Origin: Chitinophaga silvatica
GTDB lineage: Bacteria; Bacteroidota; Bacteroidia; Chitinophagales; Chitinophagaceae
DNA: 64,000 bases
Direction of reading: 5' to 3'
NCBI RefSeq assembly: GCF_003419895.1
Contig: NZ_QPMM01000009.1
Coordinates: forward strand, 124,001-188,000
This document shows, piece by piece, positions 1-6,889 of this stretch. Each line of letters begins with the position of its first letter. Positions within the stretch are counted from its first letter, which is position 1. Below the pieces are notes generated by a model that was not told the DNA's origin, made no database searches, and saw only the letters and a list, made by a program, of their open reading frames with translations. A program made the translations under genes and the position numbers.

Positions 1-272
1 TGATTACCGGAATTGGTATTTACCTGCGGAAGCTGAAACCCAATTATTATGTGGGAGTAAGAACAGCTTATACTTTAAAAAGCCCTGAGATTTGGAACCA
101 GACTCACCGTATGGCCAGTACGTTGTGGATAACTGCGGGGATAGTGATTATTATTTCAGGTTTCTTCCTGTCATTAATCACAGGCGTGTTCATTATTTTC
201 TTCGTGGCGCTTGTGCTGGCTGCATTGCCTTATATTTATTCGTTCAGACTGTATTATAAGGATAAGGGCTAA
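1..272 (+). CDS. SdpI-family membrane protein, C-terminal fragment
   Basis: The reading frame is open from the first bases of the window (codons from position 3) to the stop at 270-272, so this is the 3' part of a gene that starts upstream. A GTG at 51 is internal and not the true start. The sequence PNYYVGVRTAYTLKSPEIW matches the conserved motif of SdpI/YhfL-type membrane proteins, where a short P-N-Y-x-G-x-R-T-x-x-T-L loop precedes the last membrane segments. Two hydrophobic helices follow (about residues 43-60 and 64-80 of the visible part). SdpI of Bacillus is an immunity protein against the SdpC toxin, but most family members have no tested role, so the function here is open. A bidirectional terminator follows. 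Confidence 0.75.
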   Translation, partial: ITGIGIYLRKLKPNYYVGVRTAYTLKSPEIWNQTHRMASTLWITAGIVIIISGFFLSLITGVFIIFFVALVLAALPYIYSFRLYYKDKG

Positions 273-298
273 TTACAATTATCTGAAAACTATAAAAA

Positions 299-328
299 AA
301 TAAAGCGGGTAATTTACCCGCTTTATTT
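299..328. terminator. Bidirectional terminator between convergent genes
   Basis: Arms AATAAAGCGGGT and ACCCGCTTTATT enclose AATTT. There is an A-run on the left and a T-run on the right, so the hairpin can end transcription from both the SdpI-family gene and the opposing membrane gene. Confidence 0.85.
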
Positions 329-329
329 T

Positions 330-776
330 TTAGAACCAACCTTTACCTAAAGCCTCACGGAAAGGCCATGGGATCAGTGCCAATATCAGAATGAAGGCCA
401 GACCGAAAAAGATAAGACCTAATTTATGTTTTTGAGCATCTGTTGCTGCTTTCTTAATTTTTGATTTGCCAATATGTACTAATGCAATAGCAACAATGGC
501 CAAAATTTCGTGTTCTACAGTAAAGAAACGCAATACAGGGTCTTTCATCGCAGCGCCCATATCAGCCAATCCGGCTTTGGAAAGTGGACTTACAAAGAAA
601 TACAGGATCAGGCCTACCAGCAATTGAAGATCACAAGCAATCATAAAGAAGAGCCCAGCCTTCTTATCTGCAGGTGTAAACGGCGTTTTGCCGGTAACAC
701 CTTTTAATGAACGGATAACAGCCCAGAGTCCGGCCAGCACTATCGCCCATCGTAAAAATGAGTGTAGATGTAACAT
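330..776 (-). CDS. Small cytochrome-b-like four-helix membrane protein
   Basis: The protein has about 148 residues if translated from the ATG at 774-776 (MLHLHSFLRW). The frame extends upstream to 815, but that adds a hydrophilic stretch absent from the paralogue. Four hydrophobic segments are visible, together with conserved histidines near the N-terminus (HLHSFLRW), in TVEHE and in ALVHIGK, and the C-terminal signature LIPWPF. Proteins of this kind are annotated in Bacteroidota as hypothetical or cytochrome-b-like. The histidines could bind haem, but this is inference. A clear paralogue lies at 34810-35268, sharing the H-x-x-x-R-W start, QLL(V/I)G(L/M)ILYF and IPWPF. It is divergent from the XRE/S24 repressor gene, with about 110 bp between the starts, so joint regulation is possible. 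Confidence 0.7.
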   Translation of the reverse strand: MLHLHSFLRWAIVLAGLWAVIRSLKGVTGKTPFTPADKKAGLFFMIACDLQLLVGLILYFFVSPLSKAGLADMGAAMKDPVLRFFTVEHEILAIVAIALVHIGKSKIKKAATDAQKHKLGLIFFGLAFILILALIPWPFREALGKGWF

Positions 777-825
777 ATCTGATTGAATTTTACCGGACAA
801 AAATAAGAGAAGCACTCGAATATAT

Positions 826-863
826 TTGGTTATTTATAAAAATATTTGCTAATTTTGTTAGCA
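826..863 (+). promoter_or_regulatory. Promoter of the XRE/S24 gene with dyad operator
   Basis: TTG at 826-828 and TAATTTTG at 850-857 form a Bacteroidota-type promoter with 21-bp spacing. The -7 element lies inside a perfect dyad, TGCTAA-TTTTG-TTAGCA (847-863). A repressor bound there would cover the promoter. The start codon of the downstream regulator is at 885, so autoregulation is likely (inference). Confidence 0.6.
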
Positions 864-884
864 TGGTACTAAATTATTTAGATT

Positions 885-1637
885 ATGTCCATCGTCTGCC
901 GCAACTTAAAATACCTGCGTAAACAAAAATCCTGGACGCAGCAGGAGTTTGCCGATAAGCTTGGCATCAAACGTTCCTTATTGGGTGCTTACGAAGAAGA
1001 ACGTGCAGAGCCCCGCACAGAAGTACTGGAACAAGTGAGTGATATGTTTCGTGTATCCATCGATGATCTGTTACGTCGCGATCTTGGCTCCCAGAAAGAT
1101 AACTTCCTGGAAAAACGCCGGCAGCTTAAGCTGGGGAATTCCAGACAGGCTATCCAGTTTGTGCCGGTTAAAGCTGCTGCAGGTTATCTCGCCGGCTATA
1201 ATGATGAAGAATTCATCGAAGAACTGAATACCTTCACATTGCCGATGTTAGGTGCTGGTGATTACAGAGCTTTTGAAATTGCAGGGGATTCCATGCTTCC
1301 TGTTACCTCAGGATCCGTAATCGTTTGTCATAAGGTGGATGGCTGGGAAGAAATTAAAAATAATGAAACCTATGTGGTCATCACCGCAAGGGAAGGAATT
1401 GTTTTTAAACGTATTCTTAAAAGCAACCGATCCAAATCAAAAATTACCCTGGCTTCAGATAATCCGCAATTCGAGCCTTATGGCGTAGAAATGGAAGATG
1501 TACTGGAACTCTGGCAATCGGATGCCGTAATAAGCAAAGCCGGTCAGCAAAGCAGAATGAGCGTAAATCACCTGGCCGATATGGTAAATCACCTCCAGGA
1601 TCAGGTTAGCTTGCTGAAAAAGAAGTTGAAAGACTAA
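885..1637 (+). CDS. XRE-family repressor with S24 (LexA-like) domain
   Basis: The protein has 250 residues. Residues about 6-60 form an XRE helix-turn-helix (NLKYLRKQKSWTQQEFADKL, then RSLLGAYEEERAEP). Residues about 90-205 form an S24/LexA-like domain with the nucleophile in GDSM (Ser136) and the general base in VFKRI (Lys175). An Ala-Gly pair at 99-100 (KAAAGY) lies where LexA-type proteins self-cleave. The last 40 residues look like a coiled coil (LADMVNHLQDQVSLLKKKL) and could mediate dimerisation. The architecture is that of phage-type or stress-type repressors, but no phage genes surround it, and the neighbours (rpsU, xerC) are chromosomal core genes. The dyad over its own promoter suggests negative autoregulation released by stress. 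Its targets cannot be read from the window. Confidence 0.85.
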   Translation: MSIVCRNLKYLRKQKSWTQQEFADKLGIKRSLLGAYEEERAEPRTEVLEQVSDMFRVSIDDLLRRDLGSQKDNFLEKRRQLKLGNSRQAIQFVPVKAAAGYLAGYNDEEFIEELNTFTLPMLGAGDYRAFEIAGDSMLPVTSGSVIVCHKVDGWEEIKNNETYVVITAREGIVFKRILKSNRSKSKITLASDNPQFEPYGVEMEDVLELWQSDAVISKAGQQSRMSVNHLADMVNHLQDQVSLLKKKLKD

Positions 1638-1743
1638 TTCTCAGAATTTTATTACCTTTAACTACGTTAATCCCTGATTCACTGCGGTTTTCAGGCAGCT
1701 TTAACTGCTTAAACCACTGGAAACAAGGAATTTCATAACAATT

Positions 1744-1774
1744 TTGTTTTTTCTGAAATCTTATTGTATCTTTG
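1744..1774 (+). promoter_or_regulatory. rpsU promoter
   Basis: TTG (1744-1746), a 20-bp spacer and TATCTTTG (1767-1774) match the Bacteroidota housekeeping consensus. The start codon of rpsU is 28 bp downstream of the -7 element. Confidence 0.7.
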
Positions 1775-1801
1775 CGTTCCTAAAAATAATGAGGCAAAAT
1801 T

Positions 1802-1999
1802 ATGTTGATAATTGATTCTAAAGACTGCGAAAACATAGACAAGGCGCTTAAAAAATATAAGAAAAAATTTGAGAAAGCACGCATCCTGCTGCAACTCAGA
1901 ACACGCCAGTCTTTCACCAAACCATCTGTTAAACGTCGTAACGAAGTGCTGAAGGCAGTTTACAAACAACAGTTGGCTTCTGGTAAATTCGACGCTTAA
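1802..1999 (+). CDS. rpsU: 30S ribosomal protein S21
   Basis: The protein has 65 residues, the usual length for bS21 in this phylum. It is strongly basic, with the typical N-terminus (MLIIDSKDCENIDKALKKYK) and the R-x-F-T-K-P-S-x-x-R-R core seen as RQSFTKPSVKRR. bS21 is a late-assembling small-subunit protein near the anti-Shine-Dalgarno end of 16S rRNA. In Bacteroidota it has been implicated in sequestering that sequence, which fits the scarcity of Shine-Dalgarno sequences here. It has its own promoter and is followed by xerC, a common order in the phylum. Confidence 0.95.
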   Translation: MLIIDSKDCENIDKALKKYKKKFEKARILLQLRTRQSFTKPSVKRRNEVLKAVYKQQLASGKFDA

Positions 2000-2091
2000 T
2001 TTATTATTGTATCAGTGCTGAACTGATTACAACTCAAAATATTTGATGATTGTGAGGTTATTTTAATAACTTTACAATCATCAATCTTTTT

Positions 2092-3033
2092 GTGTTGAAC
2101 GAAGCCTTACAATCCATATCAGAGCGGTTCTTATCCTACATTGCGCTCGAAAAGCGATACTCGGCACATACAGCCACCGCCTATCGCAACGATTTACTTC
2201 AATTATTCGATTATATAACTATTCACTACGGAGAAACATCCGTAGAAGATATTAGTCATGTTATGATCCGAAGCTGGCTGGCTCAACTCATGGAAGACGC
2301 CATTACCGCCAGAAGTGTAAATCGCAAAATCTCTACTCTCAAATCATTTTTTAAATACTGTATACGCCAGGGAATGCTCAAGCAGTCTCCGATGACTAAA
2401 GTAATTGCTCCTAAAGTCAGGAAGCGATTACCCGGTTATATCGAAGAAAAGGGGATGAGGGCGCTGGAAGATAACGTTAGCCCGGTTTCCGTTACCAGTT
2501 TACATATCTTCTCAGACGATCTGGAAGGACATACTCACCAGCTGATATTTGAAATATTTTATCAGACAGGCATTCGTTTGTCGGAATTAATAGGATTAGA
2601 GGAGTTTAAAGTCGATAAAGGGAATCAGACTATCAAAGTATTGGGGAAGGGGAATAAAGAGCGGATAATACCCGTAAGTGAGCGGTTATTGCAGCAGATA
2701 GCAGCTTATATGGATGAAAAGCGGGGAGCTTTAGAATATATAGAGCCTTTGGTATTATTGGTACATCCTGTAACAGGGAAGAAATTATATCCCAAATACG
2801 TTTACCTGATGGTTAGGAAGTATTTGACAGAGCATCAGATTACTACATTAAAGAAAAAAAGTCCCCATGTATTACGACATACGTTTGCAACACATCTAAC
2901 GAATAACGGAGCAAAACTAAATGCGGTGAAAGAGTTGTTAGGGCATGCAAACCTTTCAGCGACGCAGGTTTATACGCATAATAGCATTGAGAAATTAAAG
3001 AAGGTTTACAATCAGGCGCACCCGAAAGCATAA
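2092..3033 (+). CDS. xerC: Tyrosine recombinase XerC/XerD type
   Basis: The protein has 313 residues and starts at GTG 2092. The N-terminal SAM-like core-binding domain (about residues 5-95) includes YSAHTATAYRNDL. The catalytic domain contains the tyrosine-recombinase residues: Arg162 (TGIRLSEL), His259 and Arg262 (HVLRHTFATHL), His285 (LLGHANL) and the nucleophile Tyr294 (QVYTH). Xer recombinases resolve chromosome dimers at dif. The gene's place between rpsU and hpf, next to the tRNA/tuf cluster, is the conserved Bacteroidota location, so it is a housekeeping Xer protein and not an integrase of a mobile element. The choice between XerC and XerD naming is uncertain from sequence alone. Confidence 0.9.
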   Translation: MLNEALQSISERFLSYIALEKRYSAHTATAYRNDLLQLFDYITIHYGETSVEDISHVMIRSWLAQLMEDAITARSVNRKISTLKSFFKYCIRQGMLKQSPMTKVIAPKVRKRLPGYIEEKGMRALEDNVSPVSVTSLHIFSDDLEGHTHQLIFEIFYQTGIRLSELIGLEEFKVDKGNQTIKVLGKGNKERIIPVSERLLQQIAAYMDEKRGALEYIEPLVLLVHPVTGKKLYPKYVYLMVRKYLTEHQITTLKKKSPHVLRHTFATHLTNNGAKLNAVKELLGHANLSATQVYTHNSIEKLKKVYNQAHPKA

Positions 3034-3182
3034 CGGTTTAACAAAAAATTATGCGATATATCTGCATTTCTATTTAAAAGTGATTATATTAGTAGTAGTT
3101 CTTTCACACTTAAAAGAGAATGCCTATGACCATAGTTTACTAACTAGAATCTAGATTGTTAAATATTTAAAAAATTAGTGCT

Positions 3183-3482
3183 ATGAACGTACAAATTCAA
3201 ACTGTGCATTTTGATGCTGACTCAAAATTAATTGACCATGTGAACAAGAAGATTCAAAAATTGAACACTTTTTACGATCGAATTGTGAGTGTGGATGTTT
3301 TTCTTAAGTTGGATAATTTTGCTCATCAAATTAAAGATAAGACCGCTGAGATTAGAGTACGAATACCGCGCCAGGACTTGTTTGTCAAGCACGAGTCCAA
3401 GTCTTTCGAAGAGTCATTTGATCTAGCATTTGACTCCCTTGTAAACCAGGTAAAAAGGAAAAAGGAAAAGAAATTTCAATAA
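3183..3482 (+). CDS. hpf: Ribosome hibernation promoting factor (HPF/RaiA family)
   Basis: The protein has 99 residues, the length of a short HPF with a single domain. It shows the beta-alpha-beta-beta-beta-alpha pattern: MNVQIQTVHFDADSKLIDHV, a lysine-rich helix (KKIQKLNTFYDRI), then DVFLKL, KTAEIRVRIPRQDLFV and a C-terminal helix SFDLAFDSLVNQVKRKKEK. HPF binds the 30S decoding centre in stationary phase and blocks mRNA and tRNA binding. It sits 150 bp after xerC and just before the tRNA-tuf operon. No long HPF C-terminal dimerisation domain is present. Confidence 0.9.
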   Translation: MNVQIQTVHFDADSKLIDHVNKKIQKLNTFYDRIVSVDVFLKLDNFAHQIKDKTAEIRVRIPRQDLFVKHESKSFEESFDLAFDSLVNQVKRKKEKKFQ

Positions 3483-3497
3483 TTTTCTAAAATAATT

Positions 3498-3527
3498 TTG
3501 GAAATATTAATCTCTTTGCTACCTTTG
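3498..3527 (+). promoter_or_regulatory. Upstream promoter of the tRNA-tuf cluster
   Basis: TTG at 3498-3500, a 19-bp spacer and TACCTTTG at 3520-3527 give an excellent match to the Bacteroidota consensus. It lies about 195 bp before the first tRNA, so it would produce a leader. Confidence 0.7.
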
Positions 3528-3640
3528 CCATCCCGATTCAAAAAAGAGGGTTGGGAAAGGTAGCAAAGTTCTTTATAGCAGGGCGTTTTCAGGGAAGTAG
3601 ATAAATTTTTAAATATTTATAAGAAACTGAAAAAAAGATT

Positions 3641-3669
3641 TTGAGAATTGAAAAAAACTCTTAATTTTG
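3641..3669 (+). promoter_or_regulatory. Proximal promoter of the tRNA-tuf cluster
   Basis: TTG at 3641-3643, an 18-bp spacer and TAATTTTG at 3662-3669 lie about 50 bp before tRNA-Thr. Together with the upstream promoter this gives tandem promoters for a highly expressed operon. Confidence 0.65.
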
Positions 3670-3721
3670 CGCTCTCTTTCAACGAGTTACCAACTACTTG
3701 AAAGAATGTTTTTTGAAAGAT

Positions 3722-3795
3722 GCCAGCATAGCTCAGTTGGCCAGAGCTACTGATTTGTAATCAGTGGGTCGGGGGTTCGAATCCCTCTGCTGGCT
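3722..3795 (+). tRNA. tRNA-Thr (anticodon TGT)
   Basis: Acceptor arms GCCAGCA and TGCTGGC pair fully. The anticodon arm is ACTGA-TTTGTAA-TCAGT with TGT at 3756-3758. The T-arm carries GTTCGAATC. No CCA is encoded. First gene of the tRNA-tuf cluster. Confidence 0.97.
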
Positions 3796-3881
3796 CATCG
3801 ATTTGAATTTTTAATGTCAGATTTTAGATTTCTTTTCGGATTTAAATTCAGGTTTAAAAATTACAAACAAGAAAAATGTTA

Positions 3882-3963
3882 GGGCAGGTTCCAGAGCGGC
3901 CAAATGGGGCGGACTGTAAATCCGCTGACTACGTCTTCATAGGTTCGAATCCTATCCTGCCCA
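3882..3963 (+). tRNA. tRNA-Tyr (anticodon GTA)
   Basis: Acceptor arms GGGCAGG and CCTGCCC pair, with discriminator A. The anticodon arm is GCGGA-CTGTAAA-TCCGC with anticodon GTA. The extra length (82 nt) is the long variable arm expected of bacterial tRNA-Tyr. Confidence 0.97.
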
Positions 3964-4016
3964 CTACAACAGCGTATTCCGCTTTTGCCCTTCGCAGAGG
4001 CGGAATTTAGTTGTGG
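3964..4016 (+). other. Long hairpin in the spacer after tRNA-Tyr
   Basis: Two nested arm pairs are seen. CTACAAC (3964-3970) pairs with GTTGTGG (4010-4016, one G-U pair) and ATTCCGC (3976-3982) with GCGGAAT (4000-4006). There is no T-run, so it is more likely a processing signal or structured spacer than a terminator. Confidence 0.55.
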
Positions 4017-4159
4017 ATGTAGATGAGTAATTCTGACGAAAAGGACTATTCACTTGATACACCCGGTTACAACAGCTTAAAAGCTCTTTTTTTATATTCT
4101 ATAATTCTTTAAGTGGAAAGTTGCAATGTAGTTTTCCGAATGCTTAGTGAATTAAAAAT

Positions 4160-4232
4160 GCGGGAGTAGCTCAGTTGGTAGAGCGACAGCCTTCCAAGCT
4201 GTAGGTCGCGGGTTCGAGCCTCGTCTCCCGCT
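4160..4232 (+). tRNA. tRNA-Gly (anticodon TCC)
   Basis: Acceptor arms GCGGGAG and CTCCCGC pair fully. The anticodon arm is ACAGC-CTTCCAA-GCTGT with anticodon TCC. D-arm and T-arm are canonical (GCTCAGTTGGTAGAGC and GGTTCGAGCC). Confidence 0.97.
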
Positions 4233-4256
4233 CGTATTTTTTGATGCAATTTTCAA

Positions 4257-4328
<72 letters not shown>

Positions 4329-4440
4329 CATTGAATTTTAGAAGAAGAGTTGTAGTGACTTTTTAATCGCCTCAACAGACTCCATAAAATTCGAATTTCG
4401 GGATTCGAATTTATAAATTCCCACTCCGAAATTAAAACTT

Positions 4441-4515
4441 AGCGTTGTAGCTCAATGGAAGAGCAACCCATTATTATTTAAGGGAAGGCCATGAGTTCAA
4501 TTCTCATCAACGGTA
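4441..4515 (+). pseudogene. Degenerate tRNA-like element upstream of tuf
   Basis: A tRNA fold is recognisable: acceptor AGCGTTG against CAACGGT with one G-G mismatch, TA at positions 8-9, a D-arm GCTC...GAGC and a perfect T-arm ATGAG-TTCAATT-CTCAT. The anticodon arm is abnormal. Between CCC and GGG lie 12 bases (ATTATTATTTAA), and a five-pair stem is only possible with a bulged A. The loop has no purine at position 37, and the apparent anticodon TAT is doubtful. It resembles a decayed copy of the tRNA-Thr(GGT) just before it. It ends 74 bp before the tuf start, so it lies in the tuf leader, and a retained structural role is possible. Confidence 0.6.
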
Positions 4516-4589
4516 CAAGTTTGTAAAACCGTTTTTGTTAAAAACAACTATCAATACAATCTTTACAAACCATCTAAAAAGAAAATACA

Positions 4590-5777
4590 ATGGCAAAAGA
4601 AACCTTCAAGCGGGATAAACCCCACGTAAACATTGGTACCATCGGCCACGTGGATCATGGTAAAACTACTTTGACTGCTGCCATTACCACAATTTTGGCA
4701 AACAAAGGTCTGGCAGAGAAGAGAGGTTATGATGAGATCGATGCTGCTCCTGAAGAAAAAGAAAGAGGTATTACTATCAATACAGCTCACGTTGAGTATC
4801 AAACAACTGCTCGTCACTATGCGCACGTTGACTGTCCAGGTCACGCTGACTATGTGAAGAACATGATTACCGGTGCGGCTCAAATGGACGGTGCTATCCT
4901 CGTGGTGGCAGCTACAGATGGTCCTATGCCTCAAACAAGAGAGCACATCCTCCTGGCTCGTCAGGTAGGTGTTCCTCGTATCGTTGTGTTCATGAATAAG
5001 GTTGATCTGGTTGATGACGCTGAGTTATTAGAACTGGTTGAAATCGAAATTCGTGATCTGTTATCTTCTAACGGTTTCGATGGTGATAACGTTCCTGTTA
5101 TCCAAGGTTCTGCTACTGGCGCTTTAGCTGGTGATGCTAACTGGGTAGCTAAGATCGAAGAACTGATGGATGCAGTAGATTCTTACATTCCTCTGCCTCC
5201 ACGTCCAGTTGACCAACCATTCCTGATGTCAGTTGAAGACGTATTCTCTATCACCGGTCGTGGTACTGTTGCTACTGGTCGTATCGAAAGAGGTCGTATC
5301 AAAGTTGGCGAAAACGTGGAAATCGTAGGTCTGCAAGAAGAACCACTGAAATCTACTTGTACTGGCGTTGAAATGTTCAAAAAATTATTGGACGAAGGTG
5401 AAGCTGGTGACAACGCAGGTCTGTTACTCCGCGGTATTGAGAAAACTCAAATCCGTCGTGGTATGGTTATCTGCCAACCTGGTACCATCACTCCACACAC
5501 CGAATTCAAATGCGAAGTTTACGTACTGAGCAAAGAAGAAGGTGGCCGTCACACTCCGTTCTTCAACAAATACCGCCCTCAGTTCTACTTCCGTACTACT
5601 GACGTAACCGGTGAAGTTGAATTACCTGCAGGTGTTGAAATGGTTATGCCTGGTGATAACGTTAGCCTGACTGTAAAACTGATCCAACCAATCGCGATGG
5701 ACAAAGGTCTGAAATTCGCGATCCGTGAAGGTGGTCGTACAGTAGGTGCTGGTCAGGTTACTGAAATCCTGAAGTAA
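4590..5777 (+). CDS. tuf: Elongation factor Tu
   Basis: The protein has 395 residues, full length. The GTPase domain has GHVDHGKT (P-loop), the RGITI effector segment, DCPGH (G3), NKVD (G4) and GSATGAL (G5). Domains II and III follow to the C-terminal [13 protein letters not shown]-Tu delivers aminoacyl-tRNA to the ribosomal A site as a GTP complex. The gene is in the conserved arrangement tRNA-Thr, Tyr, Gly, Thr - tuf - tRNA-Trp - secE - nusG. The codon use is strongly biased, as expected for a highly expressed gene. A long hairpin follows the stop codon. Confidence 0.99.
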   Translation: MAKETFKRDKPHVNIGTIGHVDHGKTTLTAAITTILANKGLAEKRGYDEIDAAPEEKERGITINTAHVEYQTTARHYAHVDCPGHADYVKNMITGAAQMDGAILVVAATDGPMPQTREHILLARQVGVPRIVVFMNKVDLVDDAELLELVEIEIRDLLSSNGFDGDNVPVIQGSATGALAGDANWVAKIEELMDAVDSYIPLPPRPVDQPFLMSVEDVFSITGRGTVATGRIERGRIKVGENVEIVGLQEEPLKSTCTGVEMFKKLLDEGEAGDNAGLLLRGIEKTQIRRGMVICQPGTITPHTEFKCEVYVLSKEEGGRHTPFFNKYRPQFYFRTTDVTGEVELPAGVEMVMPGDNVSLTVKLIQPIAMDKGLKFAIREGGRTVGAGQVTEILK

Positions 5778-5793
5778 TCACTGAAAAATATCA

Positions 5794-5870
5794 AAAAGCC
5801 ATTAGCTTTGGCTTAAAAATCAACTTTTATTATTATATTTGTTGATACCTAAAGCTAAGCTAATGGCTTT
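5794..5870 (+). terminator. Long two-part hairpin between tuf and tRNA-Trp
   Basis: AAAGCCATTAGCTT near 5795-5808 pairs with AAGCTAATGGCTTT at the right end (5857-5870). An inner pair, ATCAAC (5819-5824) with GTTGAT (5841-5846), encloses an AT-rich loop. The right arm ends four bases before tRNA-Trp, and no T-run follows. It may therefore act as a partial terminator or an RNase processing stem that separates tuf mRNA from tRNA-Trp. Confidence 0.7.
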
Positions 5871-5874
5871 ATAC

Positions 5875-5945
5875 ACGGGTATGGTGCAACGGTAGCATAC
5901 GGGTCTCCAAAACCTTTGATCTGGGTTCGAATCCTAGTACCCGTG
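5875..5945 (+). tRNA. tRNA-Trp (anticodon CCA)
   Basis: Acceptor arms ACGGGTA and TACCCGT pair, with discriminator G and T at position 8, as in other bacterial tRNA-Trp. The anticodon loop is CTCCAAA. The anticodon stem CGGGT/ACCTT is weak, with one mismatch and one wobble pair at its base. Confidence 0.93.
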
Positions 5946-6053
5946 CAGACTAATAAAAATATTTAAATGGTTGAATTGTTATTATTCAAAATATGACAAG
6001 TCAACCATTTTTTAGGCTTTAATCAATTGTCCTTAATTCGTTAACTTTATATA

Positions 6054-6251
6054 ATGAATAAGATCAGAAATTATTTCCGCGAGTCTTATCATGAATTGGT
6101 TTATAAAGTGTCTTGGCCTACTTGGCAAGAGCTCCAATCCTCTACCATGATCGTTTTGATCGCAACTATTTTCGTTACCGCTATGGTATGGGGTATGGAC
6201 GCCGCTTCCAATTTTGTGTTAACTCACTATTATGAAATTTTCAAAAGATAA
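6054..6251 (+). CDS. secE: Preprotein translocase subunit SecE
   Basis: The protein has 65 residues, the single-span form of SecE. It begins with an amphipathic region (NYFRESYHELVYKVSWPTWQEL) containing the conserved KVSWPTxxE signature, followed by one membrane segment (STMIVLIATIFVTAMVWGMDAAS). SecE clamps SecY in the inner-membrane translocon. The next gene, nusG, starts four bases after its stop, so the two are translated from one mRNA. Confidence 0.96.
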   Translation: MNKIRNYFRESYHELVYKVSWPTWQELQSSTMIVLIATIFVTAMVWGMDAASNFVLTHYYEIFKR

Positions 6252-6255
6252 TTAA

Positions 6256-6822
6256 ATGGATGCAGCCAATATTCCTGCTCAGGAAACAAAGTGGTATGTA
6301 CTCCGCGTTGTTAGTGGCAAGGAAAAAAAAGTGAAGGAATACCTGGATATTGAAGTACGCCGCTCCGATTGGGGTAACGTTATCACCCAGATCTTCCTCC
6401 CGGTAGAAAAAGTTTATAAAGTGCAGGCCGGTAAAAAGGTGATGCGCGAAAAAAACTTCTACCCAGGTTATGTGATGATCGAAGCTGTGGACGGTAAAAT
6501 GACCGATGAGGTTATCCAAGCCATCCGCAACGTATCTGGCGTTATTCATTTTCTCGGAAAAGAAAAACCTATCGCTCTCCGTAAAGCCGAAGTAAACAAA
6601 ATGTTAGGTAAAGTCGATGAACTCAGCGACCAAGGCCTGACAATGAGTGAACCTTTCATCGTAGGAGAAACTATCAAAATCATCGATGGTCCGTTCAACG
6701 ACTTCAATGGTGTTATCGAAGAAGTAATCGAAGACAAAAAGAAACTAAAAGTAACTGTGAAAATCTTCGGTCGCGCTACCCCTGTAGAACTCAATTTCAT
6801 GCAGGTAGAAAAATTAGCTTAA
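6256..6822 (+). CDS. nusG: Transcription termination/antitermination factor NusG
   Basis: The protein has 188 residues, with an N-terminal NGN domain (WYVLRVVSGKEKKVKEYL, then FFPGYV-like NFYPGYVMIEA and RNVSGVIHFLG) and a C-terminal KOW domain (FIVGETIKIIDGPFNDFNGVIEEV). NusG binds the clamp of RNA polymerase and couples it to Rho or the ribosome. It follows secE with a four-base gap. A strong terminator lies directly after it, which separates it from rplK. In most bacteria rplK follows at once. Confidence 0.97.
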   Translation: MDAANIPAQETKWYVLRVVSGKEKKVKEYLDIEVRRSDWGNVITQIFLPVEKVYKVQAGKKVMREKNFYPGYVMIEAVDGKMTDEVIQAIRNVSGVIHFLGKEKPIALRKAEVNKMLGKVDELSDQGLTMSEPFIVGETIKIIDGPFNDFNGVIEEVIEDKKKLKVTVKIFGRATPVELNFMQVEKLA

Positions 6823-6841
6823 TTCAACTTCTTTATATCTG

Positions 6842-6876
6842 AAACCGTCTCTACCCCGTAGAGACGGTTTTTTTTT
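6842..6876 (+). terminator. Terminator after nusG
   Basis: Arms AAACCGTCTCTAC and GTAGAGACGGTTT enclose CCC, followed by a run of T. It has the form of a strong intrinsic terminator and lies only 13 bp before the next start codon. Confidence 0.92.
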
Positions 6877-6889
6877 ACCCAAATCAACT

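Noticed and set aside
885-1637. Prophage repressor and hidden prophage
   Set aside because: The XRE/S24 architecture fits, but neighbouring genes are housekeeping and no phage genes occur within the window.
2092-3033. xerC as integrase of a mobile element near the tRNAs
   Set aside because: The order rpsU-xerC-hpf-tRNA-tuf is conserved core order, and no attachment-site repeats were seen.
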